A stretch of 64,000 nucleotides of DNA from Pseudomonas sp. HOU2 (GCF_040729435.1 NZ_CP160398.1:4879001-4943000); one strand, 5' to 3'; counted from the stretch's first letter, positions 34,701-44,893 are shown. A program made the numbers and translations. Notes: generated by a model not told the origin, from the letters alone.

Positions 34701-35564
34701 ATGTTTGTCCTTTCTAAAAAGTCCGCGCTCGCGGCGACGTCCACGAGCCTGTTCGTTCTGCTGTGGAGCAGCGGGGCGATCTTCTCCAAATGGGGGTTGG
34801 CCCACGCTTCGCCCTTTGCCTTTCTGCTGATTCGCTTTGTGATTGCGCTGTGTGGGTTGCTGCTGTTGGCGCCGCTGCTCAAGTTGAAGTTGCCCAAGGG
34901 CGGCAGGCCGATGCTGTTTGCGATTGCAACGGGCGTGGTGTTGTTGGGGGCGTATCAGATTTTCTATCTGCTGGCCCTCAACACCAGAGTCACGCCGGGG
35001 GTGATGGCGACCATCATGGGCGTACAGCCGATCCTCACAGTGGTGCTGATGGAGCGCCAGCGCTCGGCGAGCCGGATGTTCGGCCTGGCGCTGGGGCTGG
35101 CCGGGCTGATCATGGTGGTTTACCAGGGGATCGGTCTGGCCGGGATGTCCTGGGCGGGCATGCTGTTCGGCCTGCTGGCGCTGGCGAGCATGACTCTGGG
35201 GTCGATCATGCAGAAACGCATCACCGACAATCCCCTCGGCACGCTGCCGGTGCAGTACCTGGCCGGGCTGCTGTTGTGCGCGATGTTCGTGCCGTTTCAG
35301 CCGTTCCACTTTGAACACAGCGCAGGTTTCATCGTGCCGGTGTTGTGGATGGGGCTGGTGGTGTCGGTGCTGGCGACGCTGTTGCTCTATCGCCTGATTG
35401 CCCGGGGCAATCTGGTGAATGTCACCAGTCTGTTCTATCTGGTGCCGGCGGTGACGGCGGTGATGGATTACCTGATTTTCGGCAATCGTCTGGCGGCGTT
35501 GAGTGTGCTGGGGATGCTGTTGATCATTGTGGGGCTGGCGTTTGTGTTCCGTAAATCCAGCTGA
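34701..35564 (+). CDS. EamA family (DMT) transporter
   Basis: A 287-residue, ten-helix drug/metabolite transporter with two EamA repeats (about 12-140 and 155-285). The first repeat has WSSGAIFSKWGL in helix 1 and YLLALNTRVTPGVMATIMGVQPILTVV, which is split here as ALNTRVTPGVMA; the second has SLFYLVPAVTAVMDYLIFG. ATG 34701 has AGGTGG 5 bases upstream; the upstream GTG adds only three residues. It probably exports an amino acid or metabolite and may be controlled by the long leader. Confidence 0.9.
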   Translation: MFVLSKKSALAATSTSLFVLLWSSGAIFSKWGLAHASPFAFLLIRFVIALCGLLLLAPLLKLKLPKGGRPMLFAIATGVVLLGAYQIFYLLALNTRVTPGVMATIMGVQPILTVVLMERQRSASRMFGLALGLAGLIMVVYQGIGLAGMSWAGMLFGLLALASMTLGSIMQKRITDNPLGTLPVQYLAGLLLCAMFVPFQPFHFEHSAGFIVPVLWMGLVVSVLATLLLYRLIARGNLVNVTSLFYLVPAVTAVMDYLIFGNRLAALSVLGMLLIIVGLAFVFRKSS

Positions 35565-35593
35565 TCTGTAAACCGATGGCGGCTGTTCGGCCG

Positions 35594-35660
35594 CCATCGC
35601 GAGCAGGCTCACTCCTACATTGAGAATGCCTTCAACTGTAGGAGTGAGCCTGCTCGCGAT
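35594..35660. repeat. REP-type inverted repeat, family A, outward arrangement
   Basis: ATCGCGAGCAGGCTCACTCC leads and GGAGTGAGCCTGCTCGCGAT closes; the TCCTACA/TGTAGGA tips point inward, the reverse of the copy at 5152. It lies between convergent EamA genes. Confidence 0.85.
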
Positions 35661-35684
35661 AGTTATCTCAATAACGCAACGAGT

Positions 35685-36593
35685 CTAACCGGCGGTCGCG
35701 GCAGCAGGCTTCACCTCCGCCGGCTTCAACACCAGCCACAGCGCCAGCGCAATCAACACTCCGCCATACAGGTGCGCCATCGACAATGGCTCATCCAGCA
35801 GCAACGCGCCCCACAACACGCCGAACGCCGGAATCATGAAGGTCACGGTCATCGATTTGACCGGGCCGATGGAGCTGAGCAGGCGGAAATAGATGATGTA
35901 GGCAAATGCCGTGCAACCCAGACCCAGGCCCAGCAGCGACAGCCAGACATTCCACCCGCCCCAGCTTGCCGGTGGCGCGGTGATCACGCTGTAGCCGAAC
36001 AGCGGCAACAGAAACAGCGAGGCGCCGAGCATGCTGCCCACCGCCGAAAGGCGACTGTCGAGCCCGCCGCTATGGTCCAGCCAGCGACGGGTGAGAAATC
36101 CGGCGAAACCGTAGCAAGTGGTGGCGAGCAGGCAGGCGAGGGCGCCCATCAGCAATTGCAGATCGAAAGCCACGGGACCTGCGCGCGTCAGCACGCCGAC
36201 ACCGAACAGGCCGAGAAACACACCCGTCAGTTTCGCGGCAGTGAGTTTTTCACTGAAAAACAGCCCGCCAATCAACACGCCCATCAGCGGCGTAGTGGCG
36301 TTGAAGATCGCCGAGTAACCGGCCGGCAGCACTTGCGCCGCCACCGAATACAGCGTCGCCGGGATCCCCGAGTTGATCACCCCGAGCAACATCACGGTCT
36401 TCAGCTTGCCCTTGAAATCCCAGCTGATGCGCATCAGCCCGAGAATCACCAGCAGACCGACGGCCGCAATCGATACGCGAAAGAACGCGGTCGGAATGGT
36501 GCCGATCACTGGCGCAATAATGCGCATGAACAGAAAGCTCGCGCCCCAGATGGCTGCCAGCGACAGCATGCGGAAAATATCGACAGCGCTCAC
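35685..36593 (-). CDS. EamA family (DMT) transporter
   Basis: A 302-residue, ten-helix transporter with two EamA repeats. MLSLAAIWGASFLFMRIIAP is split here as AAIWGASFLFMRI in helix 1, followed by ATLYSVAAQVLPAGYSAIFNATTPLMG typical of repeat 1 end (core GYSAIFNATTPL). The C-terminal tail is Lys/Pro/Ala-rich. It is convergent with the other EamA gene, and each may export different compounds. There is no specific substrate clue. Confidence 0.9.
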   Translation of the reverse strand: MSAVDIFRMLSLAAIWGASFLFMRIIAPVIGTIPTAFFRVSIAAVGLLVILGLMRISWDFKGKLKTVMLLGVINSGIPATLYSVAAQVLPAGYSAIFNATTPLMGVLIGGLFFSEKLTAAKLTGVFLGLFGVGVLTRAGPVAFDLQLLMGALACLLATTCYGFAGFLTRRWLDHSGGLDSRLSAVGSMLGASLFLLPLFGYSVITAPPASWGGWNVWLSLLGLGLGCTAFAYIIYFRLLSSIGPVKSMTVTFMIPAFGVLWGALLLDEPLSMAHLYGGVLIALALWLVLKPAEVKPAAATAG

Positions 36594-36678
36594 GATGGCA
36601 CTCCTTCCTTGATCGGGACGAGAGTGTTGCCGAGCGCCCCGTCGATGGCAACCGTCAATCGGGCATTTAATTTTTCAT

Positions 36679-38304
36679 TCAGAGCACGAAGCGCGTGACC
36701 AGGCCGTTGAGGTCGATCGCCAGGCGCGACAGTTCCTGACTGGCAGCGGACGTTTGGGTAGCGCCGGCGGCAGTCTGGGTCGAGAGGTCACGAATGGTCA
36801 CCAGATTCTGGTCAACCTCACGCGCCACCAGTGCCTGTTGTTCGGCAGCACTGGCGATCACCAGGTTGCGCTGGTTGATCTGCGCAATCGACGCGGTGAT
36901 TTTCTCCAGCGCCTGACCGGCACTGTTGGCCCGACGCAACGTGTGGCTGGCCTGCTCGGCACTGCTTTGCAGCGCACCGACGGTGGCACCGGTGCCTTGC
37001 TGGATGCTGCTGATCATCAGCTCGATTTCTTCGGTGGAGTTCTGCGTACGTAGCGCCAGCGAGCGCACTTCATCGGCGACCACTGCAAAGCCGCGTCCGG
37101 CCTCACCGGCACGCGCCGCTTCGATGGCGGCATTGAGCGCCAGCAGGTTGGTTTGCCCGGCGATGCCGCGAATCACCTCCAGCACCTTGCTGATGTCCTG
37201 AGCCTGAGTGGCGAGGCCTTCGGCCTGTTCCGACGCACCCAGCACTGTGCTGACCAGTTCCTGAATCGAGCTGATGGTTTCGCTGACCTGCACATGCCCG
37301 TGTTTGCTGTCTTCGTTCGAGGCCTCGGAGGCCTCGGCGCTGGACACTGCATTGGCCGCAACTTCATCCACCGCCGTGCTCATCTCGGTGACGGCGGTGG
37401 CGGCCTGTTCGATCTGATCGTTCTGTTGTTGCAGGCCACGGGTGCTTTGCTCCATCACCGAGCTCATTTCTTCGGCGGCGGAGGCCAGTTGCTGCGCCGA
37501 TTCGCTGATGCCGCGGATGGTCGAGCGCAGGTTGTTCTGCATCTCGGCGAGGGCGCTGAGCAACTGCGCCGCCTCATCGCGACCGTGATCGGCAATCTGG
37601 CCGCTGAGGTCGCCGGCGGCAATTTTTTGCGCGACGGACAGGGCCTGATTGATCGGTGCGGTGATGCTGCGGGTCAGCAGCCAGGCCAGCAACAGGGTGG
37701 CGATCAGGGCGACCACGATGATCGTCGCGACAATCCACAGCGCCTGCTGATAAACCCCGGCAGCAGCTTCGGCGGCGCTGTCGGCGCCTTGCTGGTTGAA
37801 GCTGATCATCTGCTCCAGCGTCTTGTCGAGGATCCGGCCCTGTGGCGCCAGTTCATTGTTCAAGCGGGCATAGGCCTGTTCACTTTGCCCGGCGTCGATC
37901 TGAGCGATGATCTGGTCAAGGATGCTCATGTATTTGGCGACGTCGCCATTCAAACCGTCGAGCATCGCCCGCTCTGTATCGCTGGCCAGCAGCGTGGTGT
38001 GATCCTTCAGGCGCTTGGACAATTCTTCGCGCTGCACCTTGATGAGGCCTTTGCTTGTGTCGCGTACCGCCGGCTGGGTGCTGGTGATCAGGCGCAGGGA
38101 TTCAAGGCGGATGTTGGCGATGTTCGCCGCCGCATCGTGAATGCTCTCGATACTGGGCATCCACGATTCCTCGATCACCGTTGCGCTCTCACGCAGGTTT
38201 TTCATCTGGCCCAGGCCGAACAGGCCGACCACCACCAGCAGGCCGGCCAATACGGCAAAACTCAAACTGGCGCGCAAACCGATGCGCAGATTGCGGATAG
38301 ACAT
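36679..38304 (-). CDS. methyl-accepting chemotaxis protein
   Basis: A 541-residue chemoreceptor. Membrane helix 1 lies at about 11-31 and helix 2 at about 190-212. A four-helix-bundle ligand domain is between them ([27 protein letters not shown]; core [12 protein letters not shown]). HAMP follows (about 213-265), then the signalling domain with the hairpin tip [26 protein letters not shown] (core [19 protein letters not shown]). ATG 38304 with AAGGAG 7 bases upstream excludes a longer frame. The C terminus lacks the NWETF pentapeptide. The ligand is unknown. Confidence 0.94.
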   Translation of the reverse strand: MSIRNLRIGLRASLSFAVLAGLLVVVGLFGLGQMKNLRESATVIEESWMPSIESIHDAAANIANIRLESLRLITSTQPAVRDTSKGLIKVQREELSKRLKDHTTLLASDTERAMLDGLNGDVAKYMSILDQIIAQIDAGQSEQAYARLNNELAPQGRILDKTLEQMISFNQQGADSAAEAAAGVYQQALWIVATIIVVALIATLLLAWLLTRSITAPINQALSVAQKIAAGDLSGQIADHGRDEAAQLLSALAEMQNNLRSTIRGISESAQQLASAAEEMSSVMEQSTRGLQQQNDQIEQAATAVTEMSTAVDEVAANAVSSAEASEASNEDSKHGHVQVSETISSIQELVSTVLGASEQAEGLATQAQDISKVLEVIRGIAGQTNLLALNAAIEAARAGEAGRGFAVVADEVRSLALRTQNSTEEIELMISSIQQGTGATVGALQSSAEQASHTLRRANSAGQALEKITASIAQINQRNLVIASAAEQQALVAREVDQNLVTIRDLSTQTAAGATQTSAASQELSRLAIDLNGLVTRFVL

Positions 38305-38712
38305 CAATGTGCTCCTTGATCTATGAGGAAGAGGTCGTCCTCTTGGACCGAGGATCTTGTTGTGAGGCGGGTGCTGGCGGGTGTATATCAAAGTGCCACT
38401 ATTTTGGTAAGACCAATCTGTGGGTAGTTCTTCTATTGGATCGACAGGGTGGATCACAGCGGTAAAACCGCGAGCCAGAGCAGCGGGGCGGTGATTGGAT
38501 CCGAACCCCAGAGAATTCGCGGGCTGGCGCGGGGCGGCAGGCGAGACTGAGTGGGCGGTTAATTGACCGAACGGTCGACTCAAAAAACTTTGCTAAAAAC
38601 TGTGTCGCTGTACAACCCTGCCGCGCTTTTGGCAGAAATTGCACTTCTCCTGCACGGGCATCCGTGGCTAAGCTCAGGCACAGATTTCCACTTGCACGCC
38701 GAGGTCTCATCT
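38305..38712. other. 408-bp divergent region between chemoreceptor and aceK
   Basis: It holds the chemoreceptor promoter with a GntR-like site (38382-38416) and a short palindrome GACCGAACGGTC (38565-38576) 137 bases before aceK. No clear aceK promoter hexamers were found; GAGG at 38701-38704 is its ribosome site. No repeat is present. Confidence 0.6.
38382..38416 (-). promoter_or_regulatory. chemoreceptor promoter with GntR-type operator over the -35
   Basis: On the minus strand TTACCA (38405-38410), a 17-base spacer and TATACA (38382-38387) form a good sigma-70 promoter; the start would be near 38375, about 70 bases before the gene. TTGGTCTTACCAA (38404-38416, minus strand) is a perfect 5-bp inverted repeat overlapping the -35. 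TTGGTnnnACCAA is the site type of FadR-subfamily GntR regulators such as PdhR and LldR, so repression by one is plausible. Confidence 0.55.
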
Positions 38713-40434
38713 ATGCCGCAGCAATGGCCAGCCACCGACATCGCCCGCATGATCCTCGACGGCTTTGATGATTACCGCGAGCATTTCCGGCGCATTACCG
38801 ACGGTGCGCGTGAGCGCTTCGAGCAGGCGCGCTGGCAGGAGACGCAGACCGCGTCGGCGGCGCGGATCAACCTCTACGAGGAAAAGGTCGGCGAAACCAT
38901 TGCCCGCCTGCGCGAGTACTTCGACGATGAGACGCTGATGAATGTCAGTTGCTGGCCGTTGGTCAAAAGCGCCTACATCAGCGTGATCGACCTGCGCTTC
39001 GACGATGAGCTGTCCGAGACCTGGTACAACTCGATCTTCTGCGGGCTGTTCAGCCATGACCTGATCAGCGATGGCTGCATGTTCATCCACACCACCCGGC
39101 CAAGCCTGCGCCGCGCCCGGGCTGCGCAAACCCGCACCTACAAGCCGCAAGGGCAGTTGTCATCGATGCTCGCGAGCATCTTTGCCGACTATCGCTTCAG
39201 CGAGGATTACGCTGATCTGCCCGGCGACCTGCAGCGCCTCGAGTCGCAACTGCGCGAGAACCTGCCGGACTGGGTGTGCAAAGACCCGGAGCTGAGCGTC
39301 GAGTTGTTTTCCTCGGTGCTGTACCGCAACAAGGGCGCGTATCTGGTCGGGCGCATCTACACCCGTGACGAGCAGTGGCCGCTGGTGATTCCATTGCTGC
39401 ACCGCGAAGGCCGCGGGATTCAGATCGACGCGCTGATCACCGACGAAGCCGACGTGTCGATCATTTTCTCTTTCACCCGTTCGTATTTCATGGTCGATGT
39501 GCCGGTGCCGGCAGAGTTCATCGGCTTCCTGCGGCGCATCCTGCCGGGCAAACACATCGCCGAGCTGTACACCTCGATCGGTTTCTACAAGCACGGCAAA
39601 TCCGAGTTCTACCGGGCGCTGATCAATCATCTGGCCAACACCGACGACCAGTTCATCATGGCCCCGGGCGTGCGCGGCATGGTCATGAGCGTGTTTACCC
39701 TGCCGGGCTTCAATACCGTGTTCAAGATCATCAAGGACCGTTTCTCGCCGTCGAAAAACGTCGACCGCGCAACGGTGATCGAAAAGTACCGACTGGTGAA
39801 AAGCGTCGACCGGGTCGGACGCATGGCCGATACCCAGGAGTTCGCCGATTTCCGCTTTCCCCTGAGCAAGTTCGATCCGGCGTGCCTGGAGGAACTGCTG
39901 GAAGTCGCGCCATCGACGGTCTCGGTCGAAGGCGACACGGTGCTGATCCGCCACTGCTGGACCGAGCGCCGCATGACCCCGCTCAACCTCTATCTGGACA
40001 ACGCCAACGAAGCTCAGGTGCGCGAAGCGCTGGAAGATTACGGGCTGGCGATCAAGCAACTGGCGGCGGCCAACATCTTTCCCGGTGACATGTTGCTGAA
40101 GAACTTCGGCGTCACCCGTCATGGTCGGGTGGTGTTCTACGACTACGACGAGATCTGCTTCCTGACCGAAGCCAACTTCCGCCACATCCCCGCGCCGCGT
40201 ACGCCCGAGGACGAAATGGCCTCCGAGCCGTGGTACTCGATCGGGCCGCTGGATGTGTTCCCCGAAGAGTTTCCGCCGTTCCTGTTCGCCGATGCCGGGC
40301 AGCGCAAACTGTTCGATCAACTGCATGGCGAGCTGTACAACGCTGATTACTGGAAGGGTTTGCAGGAGGCGATTCGCGCCGGCAAGGTCATCGACGTCTT
40401 CCCCTATCGCCGCAAAGGCCTCGACAACGAATAA
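38713..40434 (+). CDS. aceK: isocitrate dehydrogenase kinase/phosphatase
   Basis: A 573-residue bifunctional enzyme that phosphorylates isocitrate dehydrogenase to send carbon into the glyoxylate shunt and reverses the mark. It has normal length. The ATP-binding region is [17 protein letters not shown] and [13 protein letters not shown], and the metal site is in [18 protein letters not shown] 38713 with GAGG 8 bases upstream begins the family N terminus ([15 protein letters not shown]). It is not next to aceA or aceB, as in other pseudomonads. Confidence 0.95.
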   Translation: MPQQWPATDIARMILDGFDDYREHFRRITDGARERFEQARWQETQTASAARINLYEEKVGETIARLREYFDDETLMNVSCWPLVKSAYISVIDLRFDDELSETWYNSIFCGLFSHDLISDGCMFIHTTRPSLRRARAAQTRTYKPQGQLSSMLASIFADYRFSEDYADLPGDLQRLESQLRENLPDWVCKDPELSVELFSSVLYRNKGAYLVGRIYTRDEQWPLVIPLLHREGRGIQIDALITDEADVSIIFSFTRSYFMVDVPVPAEFIGFLRRILPGKHIAELYTSIGFYKHGKSEFYRALINHLANTDDQFIMAPGVRGMVMSVFTLPGFNTVFKIIKDRFSPSKNVDRATVIEKYRLVKSVDRVGRMADTQEFADFRFPLSKFDPACLEELLEVAPSTVSVEGDTVLIRHCWTERRMTPLNLYLDNANEAQVREALEDYGLAIKQLAAANIFPGDMLLKNFGVTRHGRVVFYDYDEICFLTEANFRHIPAPRTPEDEMASEPWYSIGPLDVFPEEFPPFLFADAGQRKLFDQLHGELYNADYWKGLQEAIRAGKVIDVFPYRRKGLDNE

Positions 40435-40453
40435 TCCCGGAGCATGACGAATT

Positions 40454-40585
40454 TGTGGCGAGGGAGCTTGCTCCCGCTGGGCTGCGAAGCGGCCCCGAAA
40501 CCATCCGCCGCGTCCTGTCAGTGACCTCCCGACAACCGGATTACGATTGCTGCGCAACCGAGCGGGAGCAAGCTCCCTCGCCACA
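40454..40585. repeat. REP-type inverted repeat, family C
   Basis: Arms as at 22175. The left inner part contains GGGCTGCGAAGCGGCCCC. It lies between aceK and hrpA, which run in the same direction. Confidence 0.88.
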
Positions 40586-40647
40586 GTAGGAGGCAAATCT
40601 GCGACAATCGCCCCCCTGCATAAACAGACGACCGAATTGCGTACCCG

Positions 40648-43600
40648 ATGACCGACGAATCGCCCTCCATCGACAAACTGCTGAAAAACCTCGATCACGC
40701 CATGCTCGCCGACCGTCACCGGCTGCGGCGGCAGTTGCTTGAGCTGCGCAAGAAACCCGACGAGGCCAAGTTGGCCCAGTGGGTGGCGCGCATGCAGGCG
40801 TCCTGTGATCAGGTGCTGGCGCGCCGTGCCAGCCTGCCGGTGATTCGTTACGACGACAGCCTGCCGATCGCCGCCAAGCGCGACGAAATCAAGGCCGCGC
40901 TGGAGAAGCATCAGGTCTTGATCATCGCCGGCGAAACCGGCTCGGGTAAAACCACCCAGTTGCCGAAAATCTGCCTGGAAATCGGTCGCGGCCAGCATGG
41001 TCTGATCGGCCACACTCAGCCGCGCCGAATCGCTGCGCGCAGTGTCGCCAGCCGGGTCGCCGAAGAACTCGGTACGCCGCTCGGTTCGCTGGTTGGCTAT
41101 CAGGTGCGCTTCGAGGATCAAAGCGATTCCAACACCCTGATCAAGCTGATGACCGACGGTATTTTGCTGGCGGAAACCCAGAACGATCGCTACCTCGAGC
41201 GCTACGACACGATCATCGTCGACGAAGCCCACGAACGCAGCCTCAACATCGACTTCCTGCTCGGTTACCTGAAAACCCTGCTGCCGCGTCGTCCGGATCT
41301 GAAAGTCATCATCACCTCGGCGACCATCGATCTGGAGCGCTTCTCCAAACATTTCGATGATGCGCCGATTGTCGAGGTCTCCGGGCGCACTTTCCCGGTA
41401 GACACCTGGTATCGCCCGCTGACCCTGGAGCAGGACGAAGAGGGCAACCGCGTCGAGGACGATCTGACCGTGGATCAGGCGATCCTCGCCACCCTCGATG
41501 AAATTGCCTCCTACGAGCGCAGCGAACGCCGCAGTCCCGGCGATGTGCTGGTGTTCCTGCCCGGCGAGCGCGAGATTCGCGATGCTGCCGACATGCTGCG
41601 CAAGGCCCAGCTCAAGCACACCGAAATCCTGCCGCTGTACGCGCGCCTGTCGCCGGCCGAACAGCAGCGGATTTTCCAGTCGCACCCGGGGCGCCGCGTG
41701 GTGCTGGCGACCAACGTTGCCGAGACTTCGCTGACCGTGCCGGGCATCCGTTACGTGATCGACAGCGGCACCGCGCGCATCAGTCGCTACAGCTATCGCG
41801 CCAAGGTTCAGCGATTGCCGATCGAAGCGATTTCCCAGGCCAGCGCCAATCAGCGTAAAGGTCGCTGCGGCCGGGTCGAGCCGGGGATCTGTGTGCGCCT
41901 GTACAGCGAGGAAGATTTCCTCGGTCGCCCGGAATTCACCGATCCGGAAATTCTGCGTACCAACCTTGCCGCCGTGATCTTGCAGATGCTGCACCTGCGC
42001 CTCGGCGAAATCACTGCGTTCCCGTTCATCGAACCGCCGGACGGCAAGGCGATCAGCGACGGTTTCAACCTGCTGCAAGAACTCTCGGCGGTGGATCGCG
42101 ACAGTCAGCTGACCCCGCTCGGCCGTCAGTTGGCGCGCCTGCCGGTAGACCCGCGCATGGGCCGCATGCTGCTCGAAGCGGCAAAACTCGGCAGCCTGCA
42201 GGAAGTGCTAATCGTTGCCAGCGCCATGTCGATTCAGGATCCGCGCGAGCGTCCGCCGGAGCGTCAGCAAGCAGCCGATCAGGCCCACGCACAATGGAAA
42301 GACACCGATTCGGACTTCGCCGGACTGGTCAATCTGTGGCGTGGTTTTGAAGAGCAACGCCAGGCACTGACCGCCAGTCCGCTGCGTAACTGGTGCCGGA
42401 AGAATTTCCTGAATTACCTGCGTCTGCGCGAGTGGCGTGATTCCCATCGCCAGTTGAGCCTGATCTGCCGCGACATGCAGCTGAGCCTCAACAAGGAACC
42501 GGCGGATTACCCGAAACTGCACAAAGCGGTGCTGGTCGGCCTGCTCAGTCAGATCGGTCAGAAAACCGAGGACGGCGATTACCTCGGCGCCCGTCAGCGG
42601 CGCTTCTGGATTCATCCGTCGTCGGGCATCGGCAAGAAGCGTCCGCAGTGGCTGATGACCGCCGAACTGGTGGAAACCACCAAGCTCTACGCGCGCATGG
42701 TCGCCAAGATCGATGCCGACTGGATCGAGCCGCTGGCCGGGCACCTGATCAAGAAAAATCACTTCGAACCGCACTGGGAGAAGAAGCGCGGCCAGGTCGT
42801 GGCCTACGAGCAGATCACCCTGTTCGGGCTGATCGTGGTCGGTCGCCGCCCAGTGCATTACGGCCCGGTGGATCCGGTGGTCTCGCGTGAGCTGTTTATT
42901 CGCGAAGGTCTGGTGCGTGGCGAGATTCAGTCGAAAGCCAAGTGCCTGACCGCCAACAAGCAGTTGCTCGAACAGCTCGACGAGCTGGAAGCCAAGGCCC
43001 GGCGCCGCGACATCCTCGCTGACGAAGAAACCCTGTACGCGTTCTACGATGCGCGCTTGCCGGCGGAGATTCATCAGACCGCGACGTTCGACAGCTGGTA
43101 TCGGGTCAACAGTCAGAAAGACCCGCAACTGCTGATCATGCGCGAAGAAGACGTACTGGCTCGCGAGGCCAGTGAAGTCACCGCGCGCGACTACCCGGAC
43201 ACGCTGCACATCGGTGATCTGGAACTGGCGCTCAGTTATCACTTCGAACCCAATCACCCGCGCGACGGCGTGACCCTGCGCGTGCCCGCGCCGCTGCTGC
43301 CGATGCTGCCGCCGGAACGCCTGGAATGGCTGGTGCCGGGGCTGATCGAGGCCAAGTGCATAGCGCTGGTGCGCAATCTGCCGAAAGCCTTGCGCAAGAA
43401 CTTCGTGCCGGTGCCGGATTTCATCAAGGCGGCGTTGCAGCGCATGACCTTCGCTGAAGGCTCATTGCCGCAAGCGCTCGGTCGCGAGTTGCTGCGCATG
43501 ACCGGTGCGCGCGTCAGCGATGAAGCATGGGCGGAAGCGGCGCAGCAGGTCGAAAGCCATCTGCGGATGAACCTGGAAATTGTCGACGGCCAGGGCAAGT

Positions 43601-44559
43601 TCCTCGGCGAGGGCCGCGATCTGGCGGAGCTGACCGCGCGTTTTGCCGAAGCCAGCCAAGCGGCATTGGCCGTGCCGCAGAGTGCGAAAAGTCAGCAACC
43701 GGTGGAGGCCAAGGTCTTCGCCCCGGTGGCGGAAAAGACCCAGCAGAAGATCGCCGGCCTGTCGATGACGGTCTATCCGGCGCTGGTGGAGGAGGGCGGC
43801 ACGGTCAAGGAAGGGCGGTTCTCGACCCCGGCTGAAGCCGAATTCCAGCATCGCCGCGCCTTGCAGCGCCTGCTGCTGCAGCAACTGGCCGAGCCGGCGA
43901 AGTTCCTGCGCAGCAAGCTGCCGGGCATCACCGAGTTGGGCCTGCTGTATCGCGAGCTGGGCCGAGTGGATGCGCTGGTCGAAGACATTCTGCTGGCCAG
44001 CCTCGATAGCTGCATTCTTGAAGGTGAAGACCCGTTACCCCGTGACGGCGCCGGGCTGGCGGCATTGGCTGAGCGCAAACGCGGCAGCTGGACCGAACAC
44101 GCCGAGCGCGTGGCGCGGTTGACGCTGGAGATTCTCAAGCTGTGGCACGGCCTGCAAAAACGCTTCAAGGGCAAGATCGATCTGGCGCAGGCTGTGGCGC
44201 TGAATGACATCAAACAGCAAATCAGCAATCTGGTGTATCCGGGGTTCGTCCGGGAAACGCCGATGCAATGGCTCAAGGAGCTGCCGCGCTATCTGAAGGC
44301 GGTCGAGCAGCGTTTCGAGAAGCTCGGCGCGCAGGTGCAGAAGGATCGGGTCTGGAGCGGCGAACTGGCCGGCCTCTGGGCGCAATACCAGACCCGTGCC
44401 GCCAAGCATGCCCAGGAAGGCAAACGCGATCCGCAGCTTGAGCTGTACCGCTGGTGGCTGGAAGAGTACCGGGTATCGCTATTCGCCCAGCAATTGGGGA
44501 CAAAAGTGCCGATCTCGGACAAGCGGCTGAGCAAGCAGTGGAGTCAGGTCGAGGCCTGA
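40648..44559 (+). CDS. hrpA: ATP-dependent RNA helicase HrpA
   Basis: A 1303-residue DEAH-box helicase, the usual length. Walker A is AGETGSGKTTQLPK near residue 100, motif II is DEAH in IIVDEAHERSLN near 194, motif III is SATIDLERF, and motif VI is QRKGRCGRVEPG near 408. The helicase-associated and OB-fold regions follow, and the C-terminal 600 residues are the HrpA-specific domain. HrpA is linked to mRNA processing and to rescue of stalled ribosomes. It is alone between two repeats. Confidence 0.96.
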   Translation: MTDESPSIDKLLKNLDHAMLADRHRLRRQLLELRKKPDEAKLAQWVARMQASCDQVLARRASLPVIRYDDSLPIAAKRDEIKAALEKHQVLIIAGETGSGKTTQLPKICLEIGRGQHGLIGHTQPRRIAARSVASRVAEELGTPLGSLVGYQVRFEDQSDSNTLIKLMTDGILLAETQNDRYLERYDTIIVDEAHERSLNIDFLLGYLKTLLPRRPDLKVIITSATIDLERFSKHFDDAPIVEVSGRTFPVDTWYRPLTLEQDEEGNRVEDDLTVDQAILATLDEIASYERSERRSPGDVLVFLPGEREIRDAADMLRKAQLKHTEILPLYARLSPAEQQRIFQSHPGRRVVLATNVAETSLTVPGIRYVIDSGTARISRYSYRAKVQRLPIEAISQASANQRKGRCGRVEPGICVRLYSEEDFLGRPEFTDPEILRTNLAAVILQMLHLRLGEITAFPFIEPPDGKAISDGFNLLQELSAVDRDSQLTPLGRQLARLPVDPRMGRMLLEAAKLGSLQEVLIVASAMSIQDPRERPPERQQAADQAHAQWKDTDSDFAGLVNLWRGFEEQRQALTASPLRNWCRKNFLNYLRLREWRDSHRQLSLICRDMQLSLNKEPADYPKLHKAVLVGLLSQIGQKTEDGDYLGARQRRFWIHPSSGIGKKRPQWLMTAELVETTKLYARMVAKIDADWIEPLAGHLIKKNHFEPHWEKKRGQVVAYEQITLFGLIVVGRRPVHYGPVDPVVSRELFIREGLVRGEIQSKAKCLTANKQLLEQLDELEAKARRRDILADEETLYAFYDARLPAEIHQTATFDSWYRVNSQKDPQLLIMREEDVLAREASEVTARDYPDTLHIGDLELALSYHFEPNHPRDGVTLRVPAPLLPMLPPERLEWLVPGLIEAKCIALVRNLPKALRKNFVPVPDFIKAALQRMTFAEGSLPQALGRELLRMTGARVSDEAWAEAAQQVESHLRMNLEIVDGQGKFLGEGRDLAELTARFAEASQAALAVPQSAKSQQPVEAKVFAPVAEKTQQKIAGLSMTVYPALVEEGGTVKEGRFSTPAEAEFQHRRALQRLLLQQLAEPAKFLRSKLPGITELGLLYRELGRVDALVEDILLASLDSCILEGEDPLPRDGAGLAALAERKRGSWTEHAERVARLTLEILKLWHGLQKRFKGKIDLAQAVALNDIKQQISNLVYPGFVRETPMQWLKELPRYLKAVEQRFEKLGAQVQKDRVWSGELAGLWAQYQTRAAKHAQEGKRDPQLELYRWWLEEYRVSLFAQQLGTKVPISDKRLSKQWSQVEA

Positions 44560-44579
44560 TCCCAAACCCGCATCCCCCC

Positions 44580-44680
44580 TGTAGGAACTGCCGCAGGCTG
44601 TGATCTTTTGATTTTGCTTTTTAAAAGATCAAGATCAAAAGATCGTCCGATCGCGGCCCGAGCCTGCGGCAGCTCCTACA
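44580..44680. repeat. REP-type inverted repeat, family B, long variant
   Basis: One arm carries the extra segment GATCGTCCGATCGCGGCCCG between AAAAGATC and AGCCTGCGG, as do the copies at 49958 and 57735. The left arm has one change (GTAGGAACTGCC). Confidence 0.85.
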
Positions 44681-44755
44681 GGGAGTGCGTTTTGCGGGAG
44701 AATGCGCCAAAAGCCAAGGTTTATGGCAAACTTCGCGACCATAAACGCCGGTTTC

Positions 44756-44782
44756 GTGACCCAGAGCCTTCGGCCGGGTCAC
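44756..44782. promoter_or_regulatory. inverted repeat upstream of KAS III gene
   Basis: GTGACCC and GGGTCAC separated by 13 bases (AGAGCCTTCGGCC). The arms are perfect and could be an operator or an RNA stem in the leader; the right arm ends 111 bases before ATG 44894. Confidence 0.4.
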
Positions 44783-44893
44783 GTGGCGGAATAAAGCGAT
44801 GCCAGATCAGCGTCCCCCGGACGGGAATAGACCCTTTGTGTGTTGGTACGTCGGTGCCAGCGCTTTCTGCCTGAACAGATTAGAGAAACGACC

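Larger units (their letters stand above)
44560..44893. other. 334-bp region before the KAS III gene
   Basis: It holds a family B repeat (44580-44680) and an inverted repeat GTGACCC/GGGTCAC (44756-44782). No confident promoter hexamers or ribosome site besides AGAGAAACG before ATG 44894 were seen. Confidence 0.55.

Noticed and set aside
38382..38410. Possible sigma-54 promoter (TGGCAC) upstream of the chemoreceptor.
   Set aside because: The TGGCAC element is present on the minus strand but the -12 GC pair is missing; a sigma-70 promoter with 17-base spacing fits better.
39160..42078. A 972-codon open frame on the minus strand across aceK and hrpA.
   Set aside because: It lies antisense to two unmistakable genes, has Gln/His/Arg-rich composition typical of high-GC shadow frames, and no domain or ribosome site.
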